From contig CABMCB010000051.1 of assembly GCA_902384455.1 (NCBI GenBank), forward strand, positions 1 to 39,017: a stretch of DNA of 39,017 nt. Reading direction: 5' to 3'. This document shows, one piece after another, positions 7,615 through 15,167 of this stretch (its first letter is position 1; each line of letters starts with the position of its first letter). This stretch comes from an uncultured archaeon (GTDB lineage: Archaea; Altiarchaeota; Altiarchaeia; IMC4; SCGC-AAA252-I15). The translations under genes and the position numbers were made by a program. The notes under the pieces are model-generated. The model was not told the origin of the DNA. It worked only from the letters and a program-made list of their open reading frames with translations, and searched no databases.

Positions 7615-10200
7615 TCACTCTATGTTCCTCTTAATGCGCTTAATTACTGAGGCTCTCGTGCCTATTAAACCATCACTATTACCCTCCCCAAAACCCGACC
7701 TACTCGAAGGCCGAATCACACCCCCAAAAGAAGGCCGCCTTCCACCGCCGAAATCGGATTTAGGCGGCCCCTTTTTCCACCCCCCATGGACAGGTTTAGT
7801 GATTATGAGCGCTAAAAGCCCTACGATGACAAACAGCAGGAAGACGTATGTTGCCGCTTCAACGCTTACTGAAGGCATTTTGATGCTGGTGGCGAATCCG
7901 GTGCCTCCAGGCACGTTTTCTTCGTCTAAGGCAGCTTCGTCGGTTCCATTGCTTACTACGTTCTTATTTATGTTCTCCAGCTTGAAGCTGAAGCTGTGCG
8001 GATTCTCGTATTCGCCGGACTTCACGTTAAGCGTGACCAACATATAATCCTTGCATATGCCGCCACTGCAAACGTCCTCAGTGGGAGTAACCTCCATAAT
8101 AATGTCCCTCTTCTCGTCCACGCTAAACCGAGTTAAAGACGGCGGAGAAAACTGATAAAGCTGACTGGGGAAATCCTGCAGGTTAATGTAAACCGGGTCC
8201 GTAAAGTTCACCTGACCGCTGTTGTACAAAGTGAAAGTCACACGGTTAGTCTTGTTGAAAGTGATTGGAACGATGTCCGGCAGACCCAAAACAGTAAGTT
8301 CCTGCTTACGGTTGATACTAAGCAAAGTCGTATAATTAGTCTCCTGATACGGAGACTTGGACGCAGTAAGCACCAACTCACTCTGCCCCTCCCGCTTAGG
8401 CGCATTAACCTGCACCTCAAACCTACCCCCAGACGCAGTAAGAACATTATAAACGTCAGACTCACCACTGAAACGAGCAGTCACAGAAACACCATCAATA
8501 TAATTGCCATCAGTATTCTGAACGCGGCCTCTTAGGAATATGGGGTCTCCGATGTTGTACGTCTTGTCCGTGAAATCCAAGTTCTTTATCGTGAGCCCAA
8601 GCGTTTCGCCGATTAAGAACGTCGCAGACTGATTGAAGACGAAATGAACCACGTTCCTTATAGTGTTAACCTCCGACTCTACGCGAGTCCACTCACTCGA
8701 ACAGGAACTGGTCTTGAAATTCCAGCTGTCACACATGAAGACGCTCAACCCGCTTTCAGGACCTTTCACAACCATGTCATCATACTTCACCTCCGACTCA
8801 GCGGCCTGGAACGGAAAACCAAACTCAAAAACCGCAAGCTCCACAAGCCGAATACCATCAGGAGGCGCCTGTATTGTATGGCGGCCGTCGTAGTGTATTA
8901 CGTCGCTTACGCCGCTTGTCAGGTCGCTGTTTGATATGTTGACGTTGTAGAAAGTCACTATAGCGCCCGTTGAGAATTGGAGTGTGACGTCGTATGTGGA
9001 CGGGAGCAAGTCTATGTTGTAGTTTCCTATGCCGTCGGTGTTAGTCTCTATGGTGTCGCCAGTTGTTTTGTCGTTGAAGGTGAGCGTTGTCTGAATGGGG
9101 TTCCCCTGAGCCGACATTATTGTTCCGGAGAAATGAAGCACTGACGTTACTGTGACGGAATCCTGGTCCTTGTAGTCGTAGGCGGTCAGGCGCGGAGTCG
9201 CAACCGTCAAAAACAGGTCGTAAGAGCCGGCATTGAAGGTGCTAGGTATAAGGACGGTGACCTGGCAAATCTTGTTGAGGTCGTTGCAGGTGACCTGCTT
9301 TATTGAGACCACCTTGCCCGGCAGGTACTCCCCCATTATAACAGACTCAAAATTGGTGTCTGCTCTAAGGTCGCCTATAGTGCCGGCGTAGTATTCGACG
9401 CTGACATTCAAAACCGCTTCGCAGGGCTTGTTGGCAGGGCAAACTATGGCGTCGTTAAGTATCTTGATTTTAAGCGGCCCGTTGACTTTCACATAATCCG
9501 TTATGTCTTGGCTTACGCTCTCTCCTTGCGCGCCTGCCTTCAGTTCAAGGTCGTATGTGCCTTCTTTGATGTTTCTGCTGCTTTCAGGTATGTCAACTGT
9601 TATGCGCTGCTTGTTTCCGTCTACTATAATCGGCGGAGCAGGTTGGTTCAGCCGGTAGTCGTTAAGATACACGCTGAAAGTATCTTGGGTAGGCGTGACA
9701 ATCTGGCCATCCAGCTTGAATGCAACGTCAATAGTTATTTGGCCGCCGAGATATGTTTCAATGTTGTTTTTGTCGCGTATTATGGATAGGCTGAGGCGGC
9801 GTGCTGGAGTGTCTTGCTGGGCTGAAGCCGTCATGCTGAGGTAGTTGCAGACTGCTTTGATTGTGTAGAATCCGGTCTGTGAGAAAATGGGGGGTAACGA
9901 GTAGCGGTAGAAGCCGCTTCCTGTGTCGTAAGAAAGGAAGGGGGATGTTACGGGGGAGCTGGTGCCGGGGGCGTATATCTCTGCGTACATGACTGCCCCG
10001 TCAACGTACAATGTTGTTGTGGTGTTTGTGTATTTGCAGCGGGCCTTTATCTCTATTGTGTCTGATTTTTGGAGCCAGAATATGTTTGGCGTTATTGTTA
10101 GGTCTGTTACGGATAATGTGTCTGCTTTTACTGCGGGAATAATCAGCCCTATCATTATCGCCGCCGCAATCATGTTTCTCAGGGCTGTTTTTTTGTTCAT
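7615..10200 (-). CDS. Large membrane-anchored surface protein with Ig-like domains
   Basis: About 861 residues from the ATG at 10200, two bases after the stop of the upstream minD. Upstream in-frame codons would lie inside minD, and this start gives a clean signal peptide (MNKK..., hydrophobic core, cut near A-x-A-D). The ectodomain is a string of beta-sandwiches. One near the middle matches the carboxypeptidase regulatory-like/SpaA-like pattern (SGTIMSAQGNPIQTTLTF...GNYNIDLLPSTYDVTL); another is Ig-like (RGRVQNTDGNYIDGVSVTARF). A CARDB-like stretch with a CSGGIC pair follows. A transmembrane helix (TYVFLLFVIVGLLALIITKP) is followed by a basic, Gly/Pro/Ser-rich cytoplasmic tail of about 75 residues, long enough to contact cytosolic partners. 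Its position between two MinD-type ATPases makes those the obvious candidates (inference). Confidence 0.82.
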   Translation of the reverse strand: MNKKTALRNMIAAAIMIGLIIPAVKADTLSVTDLTITPNIFWLQKSDTIEIKARCKYTNTTTTLYVDGAVMYAEIYAPGTSSPVTSPFLSYDTGSGFYRYSLPPIFSQTGFYTIKAVCNYLSMTASAQQDTPARRLSLSIIRDKNNIETYLGGQITIDVAFKLDGQIVTPTQDTFSVYLNDYRLNQPAPPIIVDGNKQRITVDIPESSRNIKEGTYDLELKAGAQGESVSQDITDYVKVNGPLKIKILNDAIVCPANKPCEAVLNVSVEYYAGTIGDLRADTNFESVIMGEYLPGKVVSIKQVTCNDLNKICQVTVLIPSTFNAGSYDLFLTVATPRLTAYDYKDQDSVTVTSVLHFSGTIMSAQGNPIQTTLTFNDKTTGDTIETNTDGIGNYNIDLLPSTYDVTLQFSTGAIVTFYNVNISNSDLTSGVSDVIHYDGRHTIQAPPDGIRLVELAVFEFGFPFQAAESEVKYDDMVVKGPESGLSVFMCDSWNFKTSSCSSEWTRVESEVNTIRNVVHFVFNQSATFLIGETLGLTIKNLDFTDKTYNIGDPIFLRGRVQNTDGNYIDGVSVTARFSGESDVYNVLTASGGRFEVQVNAPKREGQSELVLTASKSPYQETNYTTLLSINRKQELTVLGLPDIVPITFNKTNRVTFTLYNSGQVNFTDPVYINLQDFPSQLYQFSPPSLTRFSVDEKRDIIMEVTPTEDVCSGGICKDYMLVTLNVKSGEYENPHSFSFKLENINKNVVSNGTDEAALDEENVPGGTGFATSIKMPSVSVEAATYVFLLFVIVGLLALIITKPVHGGWKKGPPKSDFGGGRRPSFGGVIRPSSRSGFGEGNSDGLIGTRASVIKRIKRNIE

Positions 10201-10202
10201 GG

Positions 10203-10955
10203 TCAGAACACTGAAAGTAATCTTCTCCACAGGCTGCTGCGGGGCGGGTCGTAGGGTATGCTGAGGAGTTTTGCCGCCAGACTCTGGTATTGTACCGTGG
10301 CCGGCGAATAGGGGTTGTATCTTACGACTGGCGTTGAGCTGAATATGCTTTTCCTTATGTTGTCGTCTTCGGGTATGGAGGCGATTATGGGCGTCTCACA
10401 CATTATCTCGATTTCGTCGGGGGTAAGTTCGTACGCGTCGTTTTTGACGCGGTTGACCACAAGACCCACAATCTTTTTGTTGATCTCCTTGGCGTACTTG
10501 ATTGTCTTGGCGGCGTCAGTTACGGCGGGAACGTCGGGCGTTAGAACGACAAGAAGCTGGTTTGTGGCGTTGATTATGTGTTTGGTGTCCTCGTCTATGC
10601 CGGCCGGAGCGTCAATCACTACGGTGCCTTCAAGTTGGCGGACTACGTGCTTTAGGTTCTCAAGGTTAGCGTCCCTTTGGTTGAAAGATATCAAAGAAGG
10701 AACAATCCTGAGGCCTGAGTGGTGTACTCGTATGGTGTGCCGGATGTCTATTCCGTCGTTTAGGACGTGCTGAAGTGCGATTGGTACGTGCGGTAAATCA
10801 AGATGTAGAAGAACGTTGGGGTTTTTGAGGTTGGCGTCAACGAGGGTGACTTCCTCCCTGAAGTCATGTAGTGCAGTGGAGAAGTTAATTGCAGTCGTTG
10901 TTTTCCCTACGCCGCCTTTCCCTGAGACGACCCCTATTACATTGGGACTAGACAC
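10203..10955 (-). CDS. MinD/ParA-like ATPase (copy 2)
   Basis: 250 residues with a GTG start preceded by an AAGGGG purine run. Walker A is KGGVGKT at residues 13-19, followed by a VDANLKNPNVLLHL segment and VVIDAPAG as Walker B. It is a paralogue of the ATPase at 6843-7598 with moderate similarity throughout. The end (PRSSLWRRLLSVF) is a short basic-hydrophobic helix, like the membrane-targeting helix that ends many MinD proteins; copy 1 lacks this. Its stop codon is two bases from the ATG of the surface-protein gene, so the two are co-transcribed. The two copies could form a heterodimer or act at different places (inference). Confidence 0.87.
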   Translation of the reverse strand: MSSPNVIGVVSGKGGVGKTTTAINFSTALHDFREEVTLVDANLKNPNVLLHLDLPHVPIALQHVLNDGIDIRHTIRVHHSGLRIVPSLISFNQRDANLENLKHVVRQLEGTVVIDAPAGIDEDTKHIINATNQLLVVLTPDVPAVTDAAKTIKYAKEINKKIVGLVVNRVKNDAYELTPDEIEIMCETPIIASIPEDDNIRKSIFSSTPVVRYNPYSPATVQYQSLAAKLLSIPYDPPRSSLWRRLLSVF

Positions 10956-11191
10956 TTCGAGACCCCTTAATCTCCCCCACTAATTTTAAGACCCCCTCCA
11001 CCCCCATATACCACTATTATGGCCGGCGTACCGACGTGTTAATGTATGTGCGTTGGCCTATATATTCCTATACCGATATAGTGATATATAGAATTATATT
11101 CGTAATTTGTATTTAAAAAGGGCACTTAAAAACCGCATTACCTACCTAAACGGGCCTTGCCCTCAATTATGCCTGTAGCCGTCTGAAAAAA
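10956..11191 (-). promoter_or_regulatory. 236-base gene-free stretch: control region for the minD2 transcript
   Basis: This region separates two same-strand transcription units and is AT-rich between about 11040 and 11130. It carries nested inverted repeats and one copy of a 16-mer also found at 13930-13945. A TTAAAA-like box (minus strand, about 10980-10990) lies 25-35 bases before the GTG at 10955 and could be the TATA element. No coding frame of note is present. Confidence 0.55.
11058..11091. promoter_or_regulatory. Candidate operator with nested dyads
   Basis: CTATATAT (11058-11065) pairs with ATATATAG (11084-11091), and inside lies CTATA-CCGA-TATAG (11068-11081). The segment contains CGATATAGTGATATAT at 11074-11089, identical over 16 bases to 13930-13945 in the divergent control region. 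This is the best evidence that both promoters share a regulator. Confidence 0.5.
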
Positions 11192-12022
11192 TCACTTCTT
11201 CTTGACTGAACGAGACTCAGCAGCCCGCCTCTTCCTACCCTTCATTAAAACAAGAACAAAAAGGGCAAGAACAACGATAATTCCGGCCTCAACATAAATA
11301 AAAACGTCCTCATCAGACAAACCCTCAGGCTTAAGCTCATAAACAAAAGAGGCCTGATGAAGCCCGTCCAACGAGGCCGCAACTATGGTTATGTTTCTGC
11401 CCACCCATTTTACCGGCGTATAGTTCAATGCGACTTCTACGGGCTGGTCTGCCGTAAGATTGGTTTCGTAGGGCTCAAAAATCCATCCGGTAGGGTAATC
11501 GATGGCGGTGATGGCGGTCGGACCCCACGTATAATTGGGGTTAAGTTGAAGCAGGACTTCATCCCTCGTATTTTCCGCCTGGACTTTTAGGCCGGCCTGT
11601 TTTATCGGTTGGGGTTTTGTTGCGTTTAGGACGGTGAAGTTGAATTCCGGCCCTTCTATCGCGATGTAGCATAATTGGACGTATGTTTGTGCGGTGTATT
11701 CTCCTTCGGCGTCTGGGTACCAGTACGCTGTGAAGTCGTCGTGTTCGCCTGTTTCGAGCGGGGATTGTTTGCTCCATATTTGGGCGACTGTTTTGTTGGA
11801 TGCGTTTTGGATTACTACTCTGTATCTGGTGAGGCAACCTACTGACCCGCTGTTTTCCCAATCCATCTTAAAGACCTGCGGTTGGTTTGTAAGGTTTGGT
11901 TGGGCTGTGGCGTAGTTCCTGAATCCGTCGATGATTCTGTCCACGTCCACCTTTATGGCTAAGGCGGATGCCCCAGAGGCCAATGTTAGCAAAATAATTA
12001 TGGTTAAGGCGGCGTTCTTCAT
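11192..12022 (-). CDS. Secreted, C-terminally membrane-anchored surface protein
   Basis: 276 residues. A signal peptide spans about 1-20 (MKNAALTIIILLTLASGASA). Two beta-sandwich regions follow: one contains a Cys pair (GCLTRYRVVI...VQLCYIAI) and the second resembles a NEW3/Ig-like fold (DYPTGWIFEPYETNLTADQPVEV). There are several NxT/NxS sequons. A transmembrane helix at about 239-259 is followed by a short Lys/Arg tail. It is last in a tight three-gene unit: its ATG is two bases after the stop of the previous gene. It is a topological miniature of the 861-residue protein downstream. Function unknown; probably an accessory or anchoring subunit of the same surface structure (inference). Confidence 0.75.
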   Translation of the reverse strand: MKNAALTIIILLTLASGASALAIKVDVDRIIDGFRNYATAQPNLTNQPQVFKMDWENSGSVGCLTRYRVVIQNASNKTVAQIWSKQSPLETGEHDDFTAYWYPDAEGEYTAQTYVQLCYIAIEGPEFNFTVLNATKPQPIKQAGLKVQAENTRDEVLLQLNPNYTWGPTAITAIDYPTGWIFEPYETNLTADQPVEVALNYTPVKWVGRNITIVAASLDGLHQASFVYELKPEGLSDEDVFIYVEAGIIVVLALFVLVLMKGRKRRAAESRSVKKK

Positions 12023-12024
12023 CT

Positions 12025-12564
12025 TTACATGTACGGTATGAACGGGCTCATGAAGAAGTACCGCGGTACCTTGATTATAACTTGGACTTCCCCCGAGTAT
12101 TCTCCTATCTCAGTGCCTGCCGCAACCAGCGTGACGATGTTTTTGGTGCCCGGCGCCAGATTGACGCTGTCGCTGGATGGATTTAGCTGGCTGCTTATGT
12201 TGCCTTTTACTCGTATGAAAATTTTTGCGTTGTTAGATTCGGGGCTTGTGATGTTCAGCGTCTTGGTGACGTTGAATCCTACGGGAACTATCCCAAAATT
12301 GAGGCTGGCGGTGTCTGTGGCGACACCTATGTTGAGTTTGCTGCTTCCTATGTCAGACGGCAAAACAGTGAAGTTAGCGGGGAACCTATAAACCTTCTCC
12401 TTGTACAACAAGCTCATGTCCTGATTCACGTCCTCTCCAACCAATCCGGAGTCAGGTACATCCACCCGCCTCAAATCCCAGACGGAATAACACGCCGCCA
12501 ATACGGCAACTGCAAAGAGCGCTATAACAGCAATCAATATGCCCAACTTAACATTCGAAACCAT
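12025..12564 (-). CDS. Membrane-anchored protein with one Ig/ASH-like domain
   Basis: 179 residues. An uncleaved N-terminal transmembrane helix (about 5-27, GILIAVIALFAVAVLAACYSV) is followed by an extracellular domain. Residues 85-168 have the pattern of an Ig/ASH/DUF1573-type beta-sandwich: SLNFGIVPVGFNVTKTLNI, then IFIRVKGNISSQL, then LAPGTKNIVTLVAAG, then GEYSGEVQVIIKVP. A purine run AAGGGGG precedes the ATG. It sits between two other surface-protein genes in one transcript. The fold type is inferred from the strand pattern only. Confidence 0.72.
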   Translation of the reverse strand: MVSNVKLGILIAVIALFAVAVLAACYSVWDLRRVDVPDSGLVGEDVNQDMSLLYKEKVYRFPANFTVLPSDIGSSKLNIGVATDTASLNFGIVPVGFNVTKTLNITSPESNNAKIFIRVKGNISSQLNPSSDSVNLAPGTKNIVTLVAAGTEIGEYSGEVQVIIKVPRYFFMSPFIPYM

Positions 12565-12583
12565 TTTAACCCCCTTGAAACGT

Positions 12584-13705
12584 CTAAGTCTTCCAGTAGA
12601 CGACTATTAGTATGACGATTAGTTCTATTAAAATCCATCTCACCGGTATGTCGTTTGGGCAGACAAAAAGCCCCACAACAGTGAACAAACCGCATATTAT
12701 GAAAGCAAGAAGTGCGGTATACGCAAGCTGCAACGCTCCGACAGCATACACTATCAGGAACAACCCAATCAGCACGAGCAGAATCCACCACGGGAAATAA
12801 CACCCTTGAGCTGTGGGACGTATTCTGGGCGCAGAAATAATCTTTGGAACGTTAACCGTCTGTTCCCTATAAGCGTAATCCGTTATGTACTCAACCCGCG
12901 CAACAACGCGGTAAATTCCGGATTCGATATCCTTCTTGGTATCCACCCAGTAAGTGCTCAGTATAGCCACTTCACGGGGTTTAACAATAGTGGGCCCGCT
13001 ATAAGTCGTAGACGCCAAGTTGTCCAGGTTGTTGAATATCTCCGCTTGGTCCGCCCAAGGGATTAAAGTGCAAGTGCCAGTGTTCTTGAAAACCATGTCA
13101 ATGCGCACCTTATCCTGAGCTTCTCGTTCCGCCTGAATGTCGGTTATCTCCCCTTTTCTGTACCCGTTTCCAGGAACCCTGAAAACGTACATGAATCTGG
13201 TGACACCTATAGTCTGCACGCCTATGCCTTGGCCAGGTATTTCCTGCGGTATGAGGTTCACGGAGCCTGCGTAGTAGCATGGTTCTGCGTCATCAGGCAC
13301 CTTTATCTCAAGCTCTGCCTTCGCGTTCGCCTTCACCACCGAACCGTCGGCTAGGTGCAGTATAAAAGAGTTCTTAGGCGATACTATAACAGGGTCTCTG
13401 CGGATAGTCAGCCAGTTTCCAGGATCAAGTTGGCTTGCCTCAGACGGGGTGAAGTTATAGGCGCCGACCGTTGCATTCTGCCTGAAAAAGCCTTCGTGGA
13501 CCTTTATGGGCGATAATCCCACTATGACATCGTGGTCCGCGGTGGTTATCAAATAAAACTCAAATTCCTTCGATTGCCCCCTCTCTATTTCCCCCAAATC
13601 AAGGACTCCGGGGGCCGTGCCTATTGAGTATGCCGTGGCGTTGGTGGTTAGTGCGATGAAAGCTGCGGCAAGGAGTATTGTGGCAAGCAGGCGTTTTTTG
13701 GGCAT
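12584..13705 (-). CDS. Secreted two-domain Ig-like protein with C-terminal membrane helices
   Basis: 373 residues, first gene of the minus-strand unit, with a strong ribosome binding site (AAAGGAG) nine bases before the ATG. A signal peptide covers about 1-25. The first beta-sandwich begins GVLDLGEIERGQSKEFEFYL, a layout like the DUF916/WxL-associated or pilus-chaperone class of Ig-like domains. The second domain (about 195-305) contains a single-Cys KNTGTCTLIP segment. The last 75 residues hold three or four hydrophobic helices (WWILLVLIGLFLIVYAV and following). A chaperone-like ectodomain held at the membrane, divergent from genes for two small secreted subunits, could serve subunit folding or docking (inference). 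No sequence family is firmly recognised. Confidence 0.75.
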   Translation of the reverse strand: MPKKRLLATILLAAAFIALTTNATAYSIGTAPGVLDLGEIERGQSKEFEFYLITTADHDVIVGLSPIKVHEGFFRQNATVGAYNFTPSEASQLDPGNWLTIRRDPVIVSPKNSFILHLADGSVVKANAKAELEIKVPDDAEPCYYAGSVNLIPQEIPGQGIGVQTIGVTRFMYVFRVPGNGYRKGEITDIQAEREAQDKVRIDMVFKNTGTCTLIPWADQAEIFNNLDNLASTTYSGPTIVKPREVAILSTYWVDTKKDIESGIYRVVARVEYITDYAYREQTVNVPKIISAPRIRPTAQGCYFPWWILLVLIGLFLIVYAVGALQLAYTALLAFIICGLFTVVGLFVCPNDIPVRWILIELIVILIVVYWKT

Positions 13706-13732
13706 TTCTCTCTCCTTTATGTTATGTTTTGG

Positions 13733-13743
13733 TGTTATTTAAG
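13733..13743 (-). promoter_or_regulatory. Possible TATA box for the minus-strand surface operon
   Basis: On the minus strand ACTTAAATAAC lies about 28-38 bases ahead of the ATG at 13705. It would place transcription start just before the AAAGGAG ribosome binding site, which is tight, so the element is only a candidate. Confidence 0.35.
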
Positions 13744-13832
13744 TTGTGTTTTTTCGGGTGTTTTGTTTTAATCTGGTTTTTTGTTGTTATACTGCTGGTT
13801 GTGTGTGGTAGAAAGAGGCCGTACTATCGATT

Positions 13833-13857
13833 GATATATTAATATATCGATATATCG
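13833..13857. promoter_or_regulatory. Overlapping perfect palindromes
   Basis: GATATATTAATATATC (13833-13848) is a perfect 16-base palindrome, and CGATATATCG (13848-13857) is a perfect 10-base palindrome sharing one base with it. The position between the two promoters suggests a protein-binding site. Confidence 0.45.
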
Positions 13858-13922
13858 GTGATAAATCGCAATGCTGCGGGCATTAAAATTGGTCGTTTAA
13901 TCGGGGGTGCAGCAGAACAATT

Positions 13923-13958
13923 TATATCTCGATATAGTGATATATCTATATCTCGATA
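13923..13958. promoter_or_regulatory. Direct repeat flanking the shared 16-mer, upstream of the BRE
   Basis: TATATCTCGATA occurs at 13923-13934 and 13947-13958, a 24-base period (about two helical turns). Between and overlapping them is CGATATAGTGATATAT at 13930-13945, the 16-mer also present at 11074-11089. It ends just before the BRE/TATA of the secreted-subunit genes, a typical position for an archaeal activator or repressor. Confidence 0.5.
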
Positions 13959-13963
13959 AAAAA

Positions 13964-13978
13964 CGAAAGGTATTTAAG
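13964..13978 (+). promoter_or_regulatory. BRE/TATA promoter of the secreted-subunit genes
   Basis: CGAAAGG followed directly by TATTTAAG is close to the classical archaeal BRE plus TATA arrangement. Transcription should begin about 25 bases downstream, near 14000, giving a leader of about 125 bases before the ATG at 14128. Confidence 0.65.
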
Positions 13979-14007
13979 CAACTTCGTTTAATGAAATTAA
14001 CGTATCT

Positions 14008-14049
14008 CACTATATCACTATCACACTATCGTGATATGAGAATATAGTG
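14008..14049. promoter_or_regulatory. Candidate operator at the transcription start
   Basis: CACTAT occurs three times at 8-base steps (14008, 14016, 14024), and its inverted form ATATAGTG closes the element at 14042-14049. ATATCAC (14012-14018) also pairs with GTGATAT (14031-14037). The array lies just after the predicted transcription start, where a bound protein would block transcription; alternatively it folds in the leader RNA. Confidence 0.5.
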
Positions 14050-14127
14050 GCCTAAAAACGACTAAGAAATAGTCCGTTGATACGGTAAGGGTAGCGCTTC
14101 GGGTCTCGTGGGTTAGGAAGGTCAAAA

Positions 14128-15090
14128 ATGAAAAAAACCGGAGCGAACTGGGCAATAATCCCAGCCTTATTGACTATATTGATATTTACGACACTTGTGG
14201 CCGCTGACGTCACAAAAACTGACACCGTATCTATCAGCGTTCAAGTTGCAGAAAAAACGCTGATCGACGTCAGCCCAACATCCCTGTCCTGGACTGGCGG
14301 AGACGCCGTAGACCCCGGCGCGCGAGGCACAGAAAAAGCAATACAGATAGAAAACATCGGTTCAACAAACATAACCGCAATATGGTTCAACACTACTTCT
14401 GAAACAACACGCCCGTTCGGAACAGGTAACCCGACAGCATATGATGCCGGCAACTTCGTAAGAATCCGCCGCAACGCATCCAACCAGATGGGTTACCACT
14501 TCGTCAACCGCAGGGAATTCAACGAAACCTTACTCATATACTTAACAACAGCCGCCGGCATAACAACCCACGGCAGATTCCGCGAAGCAAACACAGAATG
14601 GTTCTGGGGACTGGACCCCGGCGCGGACGGACTGTGCAACAACACTGGAACCACATTCTACATAGGGGAGACACCCCACAACCAGTCACAGGACGGCTCA
14701 GTCACACTAAACGCTTGCGGCGACACCCTCGGCTCAGGATTCACAGCCAACAACTGCCGAAGCGGAAACATGGAAGCAGTAGACACCACTGACGTGCGAT
14801 GGTCCTGGGCCGACGTAATAGTCGGAGACGCAGCAGCCAACTCATGGAACTACTCGGTGGCTGCGTTTTCCGACTGCACCCAGGTGTACTTCTACAAATG
14901 GAACATGGATATGCCTGGCGCGACAGTTGCAGCCAACGACTACGCCGACTACCTAACGCAAACCTGGTTATACCCAGGCGGCAACATCATAGTCGACGTG
15001 AGAGTCAGCGTGCCTTATGGTACTGCTCAAGGTACTGTTACCCAAGGAACCCTGACTGTCGTAGCATTGGCCGCAGGAGCAAGCCTGTAA
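14128..15090 (+). CDS. Secreted surface-structure subunit A (paralogue of the next gene)
   Basis: 320 residues with ribosome binding site AGGAAGGT. A class I-type signal peptide is cut near residue 26 (LVAA-DVTKT). The mature protein is all-beta in character and Asn/Thr/Gly-rich with several sequons. There is no C-terminal transmembrane helix or sorting motif, so it is released or assembled outside the cell. It shares many blocks with the protein at 15168-16178: QIENIGS-NIT near the N-terminus, RPFGTG...DAGNFV, GRF...E-W-L...GLCN, then YIG-TPH, then WNM--PGA, and VTQGTLTV at the end. The N-terminal strand-rich start and small size fit a donor-strand or camelysin/TasA-like filament subunit, but no family is clearly recognised. 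The long leader and own promoter suggest strong, regulated expression. Confidence 0.78.
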   Translation: MKKTGANWAIIPALLTILIFTTLVAADVTKTDTVSISVQVAEKTLIDVSPTSLSWTGGDAVDPGARGTEKAIQIENIGSTNITAIWFNTTSETTRPFGTGNPTAYDAGNFVRIRRNASNQMGYHFVNRREFNETLLIYLTTAAGITTHGRFREANTEWFWGLDPGADGLCNNTGTTFYIGETPHNQSQDGSVTLNACGDTLGSGFTANNCRSGNMEAVDTTDVRWSWADVIVGDAAANSWNYSVAAFSDCTQVYFYKWNMDMPGATVAANDYADYLTQTWLYPGGNIIVDVRVSVPYGTAQGTVTQGTLTVVALAAGASL

Positions 15091-15167
15091 GCGATAAACA
15101 AAAAATCAATCAAAAAAAGGAGACAATAAACTTAAAAAGGAGGACCAAAAAAACAGAGGACAAAAAA

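Larger units (their letters stand above)
13706..14127. promoter_or_regulatory. 422-base divergent control region rich in AT repeats
   Basis: This gene-free region separates the minus-strand surface cluster from the two plus-strand secreted-subunit genes. It contains several palindromes and direct repeats built from CGATA, GATATA, GTGATA and CACTAT words, and a convincing BRE/TATA pair for the plus-strand genes. A weaker TATA-like box serves the minus strand. The plus-strand leader would be about 125 bases. Confidence 0.7.

Noticed and set aside
13706..14127. Replication origin
   Set aside because: AT-rich repeats are suggestive, but no cdc6/orc1 gene is near, no origin recognition box with its G-string was seen, and a clear promoter explains the layout better.
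14799..15167. N-terminal extension of subunit B by about 120 residues
   Set aside because: The extension reads subunit A in another frame, has no signal peptide, and a strong ribosome binding site plus signal peptide mark 15168.
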